A stretch of DNA of 64,000 nucleotides from Agarophyton chilense. Taxonomy: Eukaryota > Rhodophyta > Florideophyceae > Gracilariales > Gracilariaceae. The DNA is taken from assembly GCA_030374765.1 (NCBI GenBank), contig JARGXX010000077.1:62001-126000 (forward strand), written 5' to 3'. Of the stretch, positions 8,750 to 18,171 are shown one piece after another (position 1 is the stretch's first letter; each line of letters begins with the position of its first letter). Below the pieces are notes generated by a model. That model was not told the DNA's origin and ran no database searches. It saw only the letters and a list, made by a program, of their open reading frames with translations. The position numbers and the translations under genes were made by a program.

Positions 8750-10696
8750 CTAGACGCCGATGTTCGCCTGTGCTTGAGGAAGGGATGGTCCTCCGTTCCT
8801 GTTAGGATGAGCTGAAGTGTTCATTTTCGATGGATTATCGCAATCAACTTCAGGGGTGACGATTCGCTTCAACAGCTTTCGCCAGGCTCCAACGCGGCCA
8901 TGGCCTACTTCAGGGAATTCATCTACTTTACGGCCATCCAACCACACCGCTGTTCCGGGTAACTCCTTCCCAACGCCCTTGCCTGTTGGCCACGCCTTCG
9001 CCTTGAGAACGCGCCCAGTGCCAGGGGAACTAACAGCAACAGTAAAGCATTGTCGGTCGATATCGAGCATTTCCTCAACATTCGCTCTTGCTGCTGTTTC
9101 TAGGGCATCAAGTAGTCGAACGCAAAGGAGCAAAGTGAGCACAGAAAGTATCTCCCCACCGACGGGACAAACGTACGAACGGGGAACATCGTCAAGCCCA
9201 AGGGCGGAACCCGCACTTGAGCTTGTATGTGAAGCTAGGGCGCGACCCCTAGCAGTAGGATCGTCAGGGGCAGGAATGATCACACCAAAGGCAGGCGTTA
9301 TTCTGACACTACCATTGTTCCGAGCATCACCACAGTTGTTGAGGCTGGATATAGGCTCTATAGTGGCCAAAGCGCGCTCGGGGCCGTCTCCATCCGCTGC
9401 TGTAGAATAAACTCTCACACGAGCTTCCTCTGGCCGATGCATACCACGAGTCCATTCCAGTCGGACTCTTAGAATACGTACAGCTTCGTCTAGCACACGT
9501 TCTGTGGCGGACAAGAGAGCTGGTCCAGTCGCAGCCGATGTCAATTGTTCGAGGATGCGTCCCTCGGAATTGGGTTTTATATCGTAGACACATGCATGAA
9601 GTGCCATTATATGCAATAATGATGCACATTGTATGTCTGACATGTCTTCAGCATACTGCGAGTCCATGTTCAAATCAATTGAGGGTGCAGAACCCGCCAT
9701 TTGGGTCTTTTCCACATGGACCATGTGATGAGGGCCAGCTTCAAATCCAACAGACGTGGCAGTCGTTTCTGCATCGTTGCTAGTTTTCGCGACGGTCCTC
9801 GCCAAGTATCGAAAAGTATTCTCACGGAAAGACGCAACACGGGCAAGTCTAATCCTTCGTATTATAGCCTTTATCGAATGCTCTTCACAACTGGCACCAG
9901 TCTCAAGCACAACTGGTGCTGGAGTGGTGCGATACTCTTCACCAACACGGTTCACACCAAAAGATAAGTATACAGAAGATGGGAATTGAATTCTTAATCT
10001 TTGTCTCGCTCGGTCATCTGTAGTTCCCGTCTCAGCGTCGCTATCCGGCACGTCTGGAGGCCGAAGAACTGGAGCAAAAGCTGCATCTCCAACATCTATT
10101 AGAGGGGTACCGTCCTCGGCGCGTCTAACGCCATTGCATTTCTTCCGTAACATGAGAAACGCCTCTACATAGGAATGATTGGCGGTAATCCATTTTCCAA
10201 GCGATCTTTTTCGCTCCTCAAGGAGTTCTATCCCTTTGGTTAATGCCCGTTTCTTTGCTATAAGATAAGCACCTCCATCCTTCGAAATTGAGGAGGTAAG
10301 CAGTGCAACTGCACCATCTCGGGTTCTCGGTACCGTGCGATGTAGTGAAAGCAGTGGAGTCGTCGCGCGCAAGGCCTCAATGACGTTGATTGCTCGTCCC
10401 AGTTCATAAATGGCTCCCTCTACTTCGGTAACGACGGTCGATGGCCACGAAGCGGAAATATCGGTATCTGTAGCTCGAGTTTCTGCTGAGGATGCTGTTG
10501 GGGGAGGTGCTGCTAACGCACGGGCGACAAAAGCAGAAGCTATCGCCGATGTTCGCTCAAAGTGTGAGTTATCTGCTGGTATGAAGTTTCCGTCAGAAAA
10601 CACTTGGTGTGCTGGTGTGCGCCCATCGGCATCAGCCTCAAGAGATACCTGGAGAGAAATCTTTCTGCGTTTCGTTTCGAGAGGGGTAGACGCCAT
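8750..10696 (-). CDS. MED17: Probable Mediator complex subunit 17
   Basis: A 648-residue intronless protein. A short N-terminus (TKRRKISLQVSLE) is followed by an Ala-rich segment, then a mostly helical region at about 85-215: VEGAIYELGRAINVIEALR, then AKKRALTKGIELLEERKRSL and SYVEAFLMLRKKCNGVRR, ending in GTPLIDVGDAAF. The order of a long N-terminal helix, a paired helix, the motif Y-x-E-x-L-x-x-L-R and then a short hydrophobic strand matches the Med17 core of plants and fungi. The rest, to residue 648, has alternating conserved-looking helices and ends in a basic, Asn-rich tail. Med17 is a head-module scaffold that links Mediator to RNA polymerase II in the nucleus. The call rests on pattern resemblance only. 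Confidence 0.55.
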   Translation of the reverse strand: MASTPLETKRRKISLQVSLEADADGRTPAHQVFSDGNFIPADNSHFERTSAIASAFVARALAAPPPTASSAETRATDTDISASWPSTVVTEVEGAIYELGRAINVIEALRATTPLLSLHRTVPRTRDGAVALLTSSISKDGGAYLIAKKRALTKGIELLEERKRSLGKWITANHSYVEAFLMLRKKCNGVRRAEDGTPLIDVGDAAFAPVLRPPDVPDSDAETGTTDDRARQRLRIQFPSSVYLSFGVNRVGEEYRTTPAPVVLETGASCEEHSIKAIIRRIRLARVASFRENTFRYLARTVAKTSNDAETTATSVGFEAGPHHMVHVEKTQMAGSAPSIDLNMDSQYAEDMSDIQCASLLHIMALHACVYDIKPNSEGRILEQLTSAATGPALLSATERVLDEAVRILRVRLEWTRGMHRPEEARVRVYSTAADGDGPERALATIEPISSLNNCGDARNNGSVRITPAFGVIIPAPDDPTARGRALASHTSSSAGSALGLDDVPRSYVCPVGGEILSVLTLLLCVRLLDALETAARANVEEMLDIDRQCFTVAVSSPGTGRVLKAKAWPTGKGVGKELPGTAVWLDGRKVDEFPEVGHGRVGAWRKLLKRIVTPEVDCDNPSKMNTSAHPNRNGGPSLPQAQANIGV

Positions 10697-11558
10697 TGTG
10701 AGAGAATTGGATAGCAGATGTTATAAGCTGGCAGCACGCGTTCGTTCTACATGCATTTGGCACTGACACAAATCTGCGTGCGATGTCGATAATACAAATT
10801 GAGTTTAGTTACCAACGGTACTTCGCGCAGGGCAGGAGGAGGGCTTCCCTTGCAAATACACGTGCGCTTGTCATACAACACCACGTTTCGATTCCAATAT
10901 GACGAAACTGTGACTTTCTCTCTTTTTATTGAACTTTTACTATGCACCCATGTACCAGACGGCTTGGTTGGTTCGGCTCTGTACAGTGAACGCATTGTAC
11001 CCTTCGTACATGTATATGAAAAAGGCCGGCGCTGACCATGTCGCAGAGTTGTCGTTTGGCATGCCTTGAAGTTGTAGGCCTATGCATGTATATATTTCCC
11101 CGTACAGTAATTAGCAGTAGGTTACATCTCCCCAACCGATCATGCCCCTGGCGGTTCCAATGGTGGATATGGTGGCAAATCATCTGAGAACAGTACCACC
11201 AGCGGGGTACAGATTTCGGAGAATGTTTGTGGGCAATCTCACCCGCGAAAATGGCTCTGTGCGTGTGACATTCATCACCCAAATTCCGATGCTTAAACGA
11301 GGAAACGAAGCTGGTTTGACCTCAAATCCCGCAGCTCTACTCGTTGTCGCGACCCTTTGAACCAGGCTATTTTCTAAAAGCGGGGGCGAAGTTAATGCCG
11401 ATGAGAACTGCCCTCTTTCCATTGTGGTACGAATCGAAAACTCGGAAGTCAGAAACTGAGTTCAACTCATTGTTTGAAGTGTTTGGTGGTTCAGAGGTTT
11501 GTCCAAGGTGCTGGGTTCTTTGATTTTATTCGTGTTCCATGCGTGTTATTGCTCAGAC
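10697..11558. promoter_or_regulatory. Shared upstream region of MED17 and the Era GTPase
   Basis: An 862-bp gap between divergent starts. Open frames on both strands (near 10926-11282 and 11142-11422) lack convincing starts or motifs and are treated as chance. The Era frame is open from about 11499 but has no ATG before 11559. Confidence 0.35.
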
Positions 11559-12653
11559 ATGGACCCATCACCTTTTTCATTTGTGCCACATGCTCCGTCT
11601 AAGTTTTCTAGACTCCGGCATTCCTTCGCTCGGTGCACTGATCGCAGAAGGAAACGTCGTATTGAATTTGCGTGCTCTTCTTCGTCTGCGCCGTCTTCCT
11701 TCTCGCATTTGCAAATGAACACTGACAACAATAACAAAAGTACAGCTTGCGGGTTTACCGCTCTTTTCGGACCCTCGAACTCTGGAAAGTCAACGCTTTT
11801 GAACCGATTGGTAGGAAGCAAACTTGCAATCGTGTCACCAAAGGTCCAGACAACACGCTGTCGAATTGCAGGGATTACCGTTGTTGACAGCACCCAGTTA
11901 GTGTTTTTGGACACTCCTGGCATATTTACTCCGACTACCCGCATGTCGAGGGCAATGGTTAAGTCTGCCTGGGCATCATATAGGGATGCAGATGCGGCGA
12001 TTCTTATATTAGATGCTTTACGGATTCACCGTAGTGCGAGACTTGCCCAGGAAACCGAAGAACTGCTCTCGAAAATCCGGCAGAACAATCTCTGTGTTGC
12101 TGCGAACAAGATAGACGCTGTTCCAAAACAGAGCCGTCATAAAGTCATGCAAATACTGAGAGAAAACATGGATAACGAAGGGCTGGAGGACGCCCCTATA
12201 AAGACAATATCGGCACTGCACGGCCAAGGGGTCGACGGGCTTCTTGATTGGGTTATTAAGAGAATGCCGAAGGGGCCATGGCTTTATCCAGAAGATGACT
12301 TCACGGATATGCCTGCTAGACTTCTTGCCGCAGAAGTTACCCGCGAGAAGCTTTTCTATGCTCTGCGTGATGAGTTGCCGTACGAGGTTGCAGTTGAAAC
12401 TACCAGCTATCAGGAACAAGCTGATGGCTCCATCAGAATAACCCAAGACATATTTGTCAGAAGGGATAGTCAAAAACGTATTGTGACGGGCAAAGGCGGT
12501 GCTGTTGTTAAGAGCGTTGGTACGAAATCTAGAACAGAGCTTGCCAAGATTCTTGGAATCACAATCCATCTAATGCTCACTGTTAAGATTCGGCAACAAT
12601 GGAAAGAAGATAAGTCGCAATATGAACAATGGGGTCTAGATTTCAATGCATGA
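11559..12653 (+). CDS. Era-type GTPase with KH domain, organellar
   Basis: Era GTPases bind 16S rRNA and mature the small ribosomal subunit of bacteria and organelles. In 364 residues the motifs are: G1 GPSNSGKST at about 71-79, the effector segment PKVQTTR near 94-100, G3 DTPG at 118-121, G4 NKID at 183-186, and a G5-like SAL near 218. The linker DELPYEVAVE at 271-280 is typical of Era, and the KH-domain GKGG lies at 311-314. The N-terminus starts MDPSPFSFVPH and is Ser/Arg-rich for about 60 residues, with an early Phe; this favours plastid targeting over mitochondrial targeting, though both are possible. ATG 11559 is the first ATG in the frame. No intron. Confidence 0.92.
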   Translation: MDPSPFSFVPHAPSKFSRLRHSFARCTDRRRKRRIEFACSSSSAPSSFSHLQMNTDNNNKSTACGFTALFGPSNSGKSTLLNRLVGSKLAIVSPKVQTTRCRIAGITVVDSTQLVFLDTPGIFTPTTRMSRAMVKSAWASYRDADAAILILDALRIHRSARLAQETEELLSKIRQNNLCVAANKIDAVPKQSRHKVMQILRENMDNEGLEDAPIKTISALHGQGVDGLLDWVIKRMPKGPWLYPEDDFTDMPARLLAAEVTREKLFYALRDELPYEVAVETTSYQEQADGSIRITQDIFVRRDSQKRIVTGKGGAVVKSVGTKSRTELAKILGITIHLMLTVKIRQQWKEDKSQYEQWGLDFNA

Positions 12654-15086
12654 CTCGTAAACACCAAAGATCAGTGGGTGAGGGAAGTATTCTGGTTGAG
12701 GTGGTGGGACCATGAGAGCTTTCAGTATTCTCTTCTATACCTTGAACTAGGCAATGCGATCTTCGGTCTCACAAATATACATTTGTTTCTCAAGTTACTT
12801 GAACCCTTGTGGAATGCCCCTCTTAGCATCTTCTCATTCCCGACCCGAAGCACGCACTTACATCGGGCCCTCTCACGTCTCTAAAACAAACAAGAACTGA
12901 AACCATGTTTCCTACTTCTGATTTCGATACTTTTGAAGCAGATATTCCATCGCACCCTAACGTAACCTGTGTATGGTCCCACAGAACCCGATAAACAAGC
13001 CGGCGATAAGAAAACAATACCTCACACATTGGCTGTAGCTCCAAACGCGGGAGACATTTCAGATGGGACAGAATCACTGCATATACCTTCTGCCGACCAC
13101 CCTCCTTCGCCAACGCCGGATAAACCGCGCCGCATGATTCTTTCTGGCGATCGGAGGCAGCATCTGCGACACCGGCGGTGGTGTAGGCAGCGCTTGACCA
13201 ATATTGCACGACAGCGCGGCGAGCTTCCGGCAAAAGAACGAGAAAACAAGTTCGTCGTGGCCTCGTGCATCATACTGGGCTGTAGCTCTCATAGTTTTGG
13301 GCGTTCTTGATAAACAGTCCCGATTGTCACACCCAAAACTGAAGCTTACCCAATTGATCGTCAGAAACCCCCCCTGATAATCACGAGGGAGAAATGTCGC
13401 TGAAAGATCTCGCTGCGCTTCAAAATCAGGAGCGTAAGACCATTGCAAGGAAGAAGCAACAGTACGGTACATTACTTATTAAGTACCACACCATTGCTTC
13501 TTTTCAGGGATGACATCTAGACCACAAGTACTACTTACCGTCTTGAATGCAGCTTTGAGCGACCCCACGAAGACACCGTTCGTGCGATAAAGAAACCTAG
13601 TGTACAGAGATAGGACAAGCTAAAGCTAGCACTCCTTTAAGAGGTGTGTGCTATTGTCTTCTGATAAACGCCCGGCAGTCACCACTTCAACATAACAGTT
13701 TCATCCATTGTAAAATTGGGAATCATCTTGGTATATTCTTTTTGACGCTGAGTCGCACGAACTAGAAGTTGCATATCTTCATATGGTAAGACTCTTCATT
13801 GTTATGAAATTTGATGTATTGCTTATTCTTGATGACACCGTATTGGCTTGGAACCAAGAAAACAGTCAAGCAACAATTTCGACACGACTCATTACAGAGC
13901 AAAGTTTGTCAGTTACTTCGATCTATGTGTGACGCTATGAATACCAAAGAACTAACACTTAATGAATGAAATTGAACCAGTTTAAGGAGCACGATGATTG
14001 TGTCTGTGTGTCAGTGAATCGTGATGTTTTGCAACACCGCCAGATTTCAATGAAGTTCGGGTAGAGAATTGGTCTCACGACGTTTTCTAATTTCTTAAAT
14101 CAAGTTCTTGCACCAAGCGTCTCCACTCAATAGACGGCAGTAGAAGGTATTTGTCTGTATTACATTAAAAGCCTTTGCTTCCGTATGACAAGATACAAAC
14201 TTACTCGAATTGTTGGGGGATAAGCGTCGTGATATGAAACCAAGTCCAGACTCGACAGAAAAGTAAATACTCGACCGTTTTGTCAATGCTGAGGCTAAGC
14301 TCGCGTAGTTCTTTTCCATAATCTAGCGTGCCCCACGTCAGATCTACAATGCTGGGATAGAGCTTAGAGAAGAGAAAAAGCGGTGCCGTAAGTATTGTAG
14401 ATGGATACCAAACTGCATGAAGAACGTCAGCTTGCGTTGGTACGTTATGGCTTTTCAAAACGTTATACGCGCACTGAGAGCGCTAATTCACAACAAAGAG
14501 GCTCGAGAGAGTTCCCTGGAGTTTGAGCGCGTTGCGCCAAGTGGAGAGGTGCAACTCTCGAGAGTGTTGCAGCGCTCAAAAGCGGAAAGGATGGTGGTGA
14601 TGGTGGTGATGATGCCCAGGCGCCAGTCCGGTTGTAATTGTCGCAGTGATGATTTGGTATGAAGAGAAGAATGAGCTTTTGTAGAGGACATATTTCCAAA
14701 GAGCAGGATCAACATGAAAAACGTCTGTGGGCGAGGATGAGCTCGGAAGATTGCCGTTGCCGGTAAGCACAAAGACGAGCAGCAAGGTTCCCAGGCGATG
14801 CGAAAATGAGCAATCGAATGCAGGAGGCGATGTGATTGGCGGGCGCGCACCACGTCGCACAATTGAAACGCGTGGCTCCAATCAGGCGCTGCTGCGACTG
14901 CCACTCAGCGCCAGTGGCTACGCGTGCATGACGTGGTAGCATTGCATCTGAGGCGTTGGCGGTACCAAGGAATAGTCGGCCCTCAAGTGGCTGGCACGGT
15001 TGGGAGAAAAGTTCCTCGAAGATACCAGAGATAAACACGGTTTTACTGATAATAGGCGTGCTACACGGTACCAAAGCTGCATAGAT
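12654..15086. other. Long gap with only weak coding hints
   Basis: AT-rich sequence between the Era gene and the Lys-rich repeat cluster. Open frames at 12969-13310 (+; begins GTG, Pro- and Arg-rich) and 14201-14458 (-; begins TTG, hydrophobic) have no ATG start and no recognised domain. ATTGG/CCAAT motifs and an ACGTCA motif near 14830-14935 look promoter-like for the minus strand, but no convincing gene follows. If a gene exists here it must be spliced. Confidence 0.35.
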
Positions 15087-15529
15087 TTACTGAATTAGAA
15101 GAGTTTGAAGATTTAGCATGAGCGTGGTTGTGGTACTCCAGAATGGGGCGACTGTTAGACTTGGCAGAGCGGTTGTCTGCGAGCTAGTTAGAATGAAGAA
15201 CGACAGACAGTAAAGCTCAGAGCACGTGTCGCGTCTTGAGAGCGGCACGCTGTTTCTGTTGATGCTGGTGCTTGGTGGCGGGCTTGGACTGCAAGACGAA
15301 TGACAGTAAGTGGTACACAACAGTGCAATGTTCGCGTTTTGACAGCGATACGCTTCTGTTTGTGCTCAGCGGCGAAGCGAGCTTCGACTGGAGTGACGAA
15401 CGGGAGACAGTCAGCCACAACACGCAGAGCCTGTTCCCGCGTTGATAGCGAAAGGTGTCTGTTGGCGACAGTAGAGCCTGAAGTGGCATGACGAGCGGCA
15501 GTGAGTAATGCACAAGAGGTGCATGTGTG
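15087..15529 (-). repeat. Degenerate tandem units resembling Lys-rich exons and intron ends
   Basis: Read on the minus strand, blocks of similar sequence recur downstream of the small basic gene. They encode Lys/Gln/Arg-rich pieces such as SKPATKHQHQQKQRAALKTR and HKQKRIAVKTRT, which resemble the tail of the gene itself (KLASNHKQKRPPLTT). Each block is preceded by a pyrimidine-rich stretch with a CTNAC element and CAG, like an intron 3' end. They look like tandem duplicates of one exon plus flank. Whether any is spliced cannot be decided here. Confidence 0.4.
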
Positions 15530-15910
15530 TCACGTAGTGAGAGGCGGGCGCTTTTGCTTGTGGTTGGAGGCAAGCTTGGCGGTGACGAGCTTCGACTTTG
15601 CGAGCTTCGACTTTGCAAGCTTCGACTTGGTGTTGGTCGCAGCGCGCTTTGCTCGAAGTTTGTCGCGGGTGGAAATGGGCTTTGGCGACAGGCTTGGGCT
15701 GGAAGCGGCCAGCGAAAGGCGTTGAAGACGACGATTGAAGCTTATCATACGGAAATTGTGCCAGTCGTCTTTGGTGCGCAGGTCGTAGCGGCGGCGGTCG
15801 GGCGAGGACAGATCGTAGCCGGTGGCCTGGCCGTTGAGGCGCACGACGAGTAGGGTGGGGATTTTGAGAGCGGGGCAGGGCATTTTTTCGAAGGAGCAAG
15901 AGGAAGACAT
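15530..15910 (-). CDS. Small basic protein of unknown function
   Basis: A 126-residue frame from ATG 15910. The N-terminal half (KIPTLLVVRLNGQATGYDL) looks folded. The C-terminal half is strongly basic and contains the repeated pentad KLAKS/KLVTA, encoded by a 15-nt tandem repeat at about 15585-15632. Gene prediction is uncertain: the 3' end may instead continue by splicing into the similar Lys-rich blocks at 15.1-15.5 kb. It is divergent from the isoaspartate methyltransferase gene. No family recognised; a nucleic-acid-binding role is possible only by composition. Confidence 0.4.
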   Translation of the reverse strand: MSSSCSFEKMPCPALKIPTLLVVRLNGQATGYDLSSPDRRRYDLRTKDDWHNFRMISFNRRLQRLSLAASSPSLSPKPISTRDKLRAKRAATNTKSKLAKSKLAKSKLVTAKLASNHKQKRPPLTT

Positions 15911-16220
15911 TGAAGGTGTGGGGGAGTGGTGGTGAGGTAAGATACGAGGGGCGAGGGCTAGCGGAGGAGGGGATGGAAGAAGAGGGGGGGGGAGGGAGCA
16001 AGAGCGTGTGGAAGGGAGGGTTGAAATAGGCGCGTGAGATTGTGGATTGGAGGCCAAGAGATACATCATGTATGTACAAATGACACGTCAGAAAAGAGGC
16101 CACAATATATTTATTTGGTCGGAGGCTTGCACGTCGTGCTGGCAACGGTGGGGGGTGGGGGGCAGGCGCTTCCGAAGACGCGAGGCGGTGTGGTAGAGGG
16201 CGCGCGCGCGTGAGTGTGTG
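15911..16220. promoter_or_regulatory. Shared upstream region of the basic protein and PCMT genes
   Basis: A 310-bp gap between divergent starts. It contains TGACACGTCA at 16081-16090, a spaced variant of a bZIP/CRE-type site, and a GC-alternating run near 16200-16210. Confidence 0.3.
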
Positions 16221-17172
16221 ATGCGCATGTGGAGGATGGGCGCTGCCGCACGGGTGTGCCTTCTCATGTGCACGACGTCTGCTTTCGTGTCAGCGAGCGC
16301 GTGCTCAACGAAGCGACCACTTCGTCACTCGCGCTACGACGAGCCGCATCGTATGGCGTGGACGTGCTCAGCGGCGTCCAACGCCGCGCTGGTGGACAAT
16401 CTCGTGCGTAAGCGACTGTTGACAACGGCGCGTGCAGAGGCGGCGATGCGCGTCGTCGACCGACGTCTGTTCGTCCCGCCCGCCGCCGACGCCTACGCCG
16501 ACTCGCCGCAGCCGCTGTCGTGTCGCGCTACCATCTCCGCGCCCCACATGCACGCCATGGCGCTGCAGTACCTCGAGCCGTATCTTCCCCCCGGCGCTAC
16601 CGCCCTCGACGTCGGCGCTGGCAGCGGCTACTTCGCCGCCCTTCTCGCCGTCCTCGTCGGCCCCACCGGCTCCGTCGTCGGCGTCGAGCACGCCGCACAG
16701 CTCACCGATTTCGCCGTCGCCAATCTTCAAGCCTTTCGAGACGCCGCCCCTCCCGCCGCCCCCGTCCTCATGCGCACCGCCGACGGTCGTGCTGGTGCTT
16801 CCGATAAAGTACGCTACGCTTTCGCTCCCTACGCTTTCGCTCCCTACGCTTTCGCTCCCTACGCTTTACTCCAGTCTGCACTACTGTGGCTCTACTCCTC
16901 CTCCCCCACCTTGGCTAACCTCCCTTTTCCTCTCTTTAAATCCTCAGGCTCCGTTTTCTGCCATTCATGTCGGAGCTGCTTCGCCCTCCATTCCGCAGCC
17001 GCTTCTTAATCAATTGGCCAATAACGGCGCCATGATCATCCCCGTCGGCTCCGAATACGGGCCGCAAAATCTCATGCTCGTCAACAAGGATCAACACGGC
17101 CACGTCACCTCAACCTCTGTTTGCGGCGTTCGATACGTGCCTTTGTGCGATTTGGATCATCAATTGCATTGA
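16221..17172 (+). CDS. Protein-L-isoaspartate O-methyltransferase, one intron
   Basis: Repairs isoaspartyl residues in damaged proteins using S-adenosylmethionine. Exon 1 is 16221-16808 and exon 2 is 16948-17172; the 139-nt intron begins GTACGC and ends CCTCAG, phase 0. Joining these exons gives a normal family sequence: MAWTCSAASNAALVDNL at the core start, SAPHMHAMALQYLEPYLPPG, the SAM-binding motif I ALDVGAGSGYFAALLA near residues 128-143, then APFSAIHVGAASPSIPQPL and QLANNGAMIIPVGSEYGPQ in exon 2. About 45 residues precede the core and contain a hydrophobic stretch (VCLLMCTTSAFVSASA), possibly a targeting signal; Met at 16353 is the alternative start and gives the cytosolic length. Confidence 0.9.
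16812..16870 (+). repeat. 15-bp tandem repeat inside the PCMT intron
   Basis: The unit TACGCTTTCGCTCCC is repeated about three times plus partial copies, filling the 5' half of the intron. It keeps an open frame (YAFAP repeats), so unspliced reading would not stop at once. Confidence 0.8.
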
Positions 17173-17173
17173 C

Positions 17174-17198
17174 GCACACACACACACACACACACACG
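17174..17198. repeat. (CA)n microsatellite between convergent stops
   Basis: About twelve CA units fill the 27-bp gap between the PCMT stop and the stop of the opposing IBA57-like gene. Confidence 0.9.
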
Positions 17199-17199
17199 T

Positions 17200-18171
17200 C
17201 TAAGTGTTCTGCTCTTTCACTGCCCCATTGTCCCGTTCCTGCCACCAGGGTGGGCGCCATGCCCTCACCGCTCGGCCGTCGCGTAGGCGCAGTTGCCGCC
17301 CGCCTTGATGCTCGACCAGATCTGCGAGTCGTAGCACCGCCAGCCCTATGTTGTCTACACTGGAACTCACCTTTCCTATCGACTTGCTCTTTCCTTCTAA
17401 CATTATATCTGTACCACTTTCTAAATGTAAGTCGGCGTCGTTTGACACTATGCCTTCCCCACGCTCGCTCATCACACCTGTCTTGTCTGCTACGCTCACC
17501 GGCGTGATCCGTTTCCGCACCACCCCAGTGAAGTGACTTCGGGCTGTCAATTCCTGCCCCAGATAACACCCCTTCTTGAATGACACCGCATTCAGCAAAT
17601 GCAGCGCCAGGTCAAGGGGCAGCGGTGTATTGGCAAAGTCGCCCGCATCAGGTACACCATTGAGTATTCGCAAACGCGTGTACTCGCGCTCGTCTGCGAC
17701 GACCACACCTGGCGGTGCACAGTAAGTCTCATCTACTATGGCCCGAAGCCCAATCTCTTTCAGGCGCGGATCTTCGAAAATGCGCGAATCACGCAAAACT
17801 GGGTTGTTGTCTTCAACTCCAACCAGGCTCCAAACTGAATGCGTGGGCGACTCGTCGCTTACTTGCACGTCCGCTCGCAGCCGGTACTGCTTTAAATGTC
17901 TGATTAAACTTGGTACTAGCTGATGGTCGACGTCGATGAGGTAATCATTTTCACCTTGTCTCTGAATGATGGTTCCGAACAACACACGGCCCCTTCCGTT
18001 GAGAAATGCGGCGGCGCATGCGTTTCGTGCGCCGGCTGTGCAAATGTGATGCATGTCATTTGTGATGAGACCCTGGAGAAACTTGAGCGAATCGACCCCG
18101 TGTACGCGAACGATTCCACGCGAAGCCAGGTGTGCAGCGAAACTGATGGGTGCGCTGGATTGCATGCTCAT
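17200..18171 (-). CDS. Folate-binding YgfZ/IBA57-type Fe-S assembly protein
   Basis: A GcvT-related protein that helps late-stage [4Fe-4S] cluster assembly in mitochondria or plastids. In 323 residues it shows the opening strand GIVRVHGVDSLKFLQGLITND at about 19-39, ACAAAFLNGRGRVLFGTII near 51-69, and the family signature KGCYLGQELTAR at 200-211 with the conserved Cys202. PLDLALHLLNAVSFKKGCY is typical of IBA57. The N-terminus is short, with only about 15 residues before the fold, so an organelle signal is weak. It is tail to tail with PCMT. Confidence 0.88.
   Translation of the reverse strand: MSMQSSAPISFAAHLASRGIVRVHGVDSLKFLQGLITNDMHHICTAGARNACAAAFLNGRGRVLFGTIIQRQGENDYLIDVDHQLVPSLIRHLKQYRLRADVQVSDESPTHSVWSLVGVEDNNPVLRDSRIFEDPRLKEIGLRAIVDETYCAPPGVVVADEREYTRLRILNGVPDAGDFANTPLPLDLALHLLNAVSFKKGCYLGQELTARSHFTGVVRKRITPVSVADKTGVMSERGEGIVSNDADLHLESGTDIMLEGKSKSIGKVSSSVDNIGLAVLRLADLVEHQGGRQLRLRDGRAVRAWRPPWWQERDNGAVKEQNT

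Noticed and set aside
10926-11422. Minus-strand frames between MED17 and Era
   Set aside because: Composition is not protein-like and the area is better explained as shared upstream sequence.
12969-13310. A 113-codon plus-strand frame
   Set aside because: It starts with GTG, has no recognisable domain, and equally long frames exist on the other strand.
14201-14458. A hydrophobic minus-strand frame
   Set aside because: No ATG and no family; could be an exon but nothing joins it convincingly.
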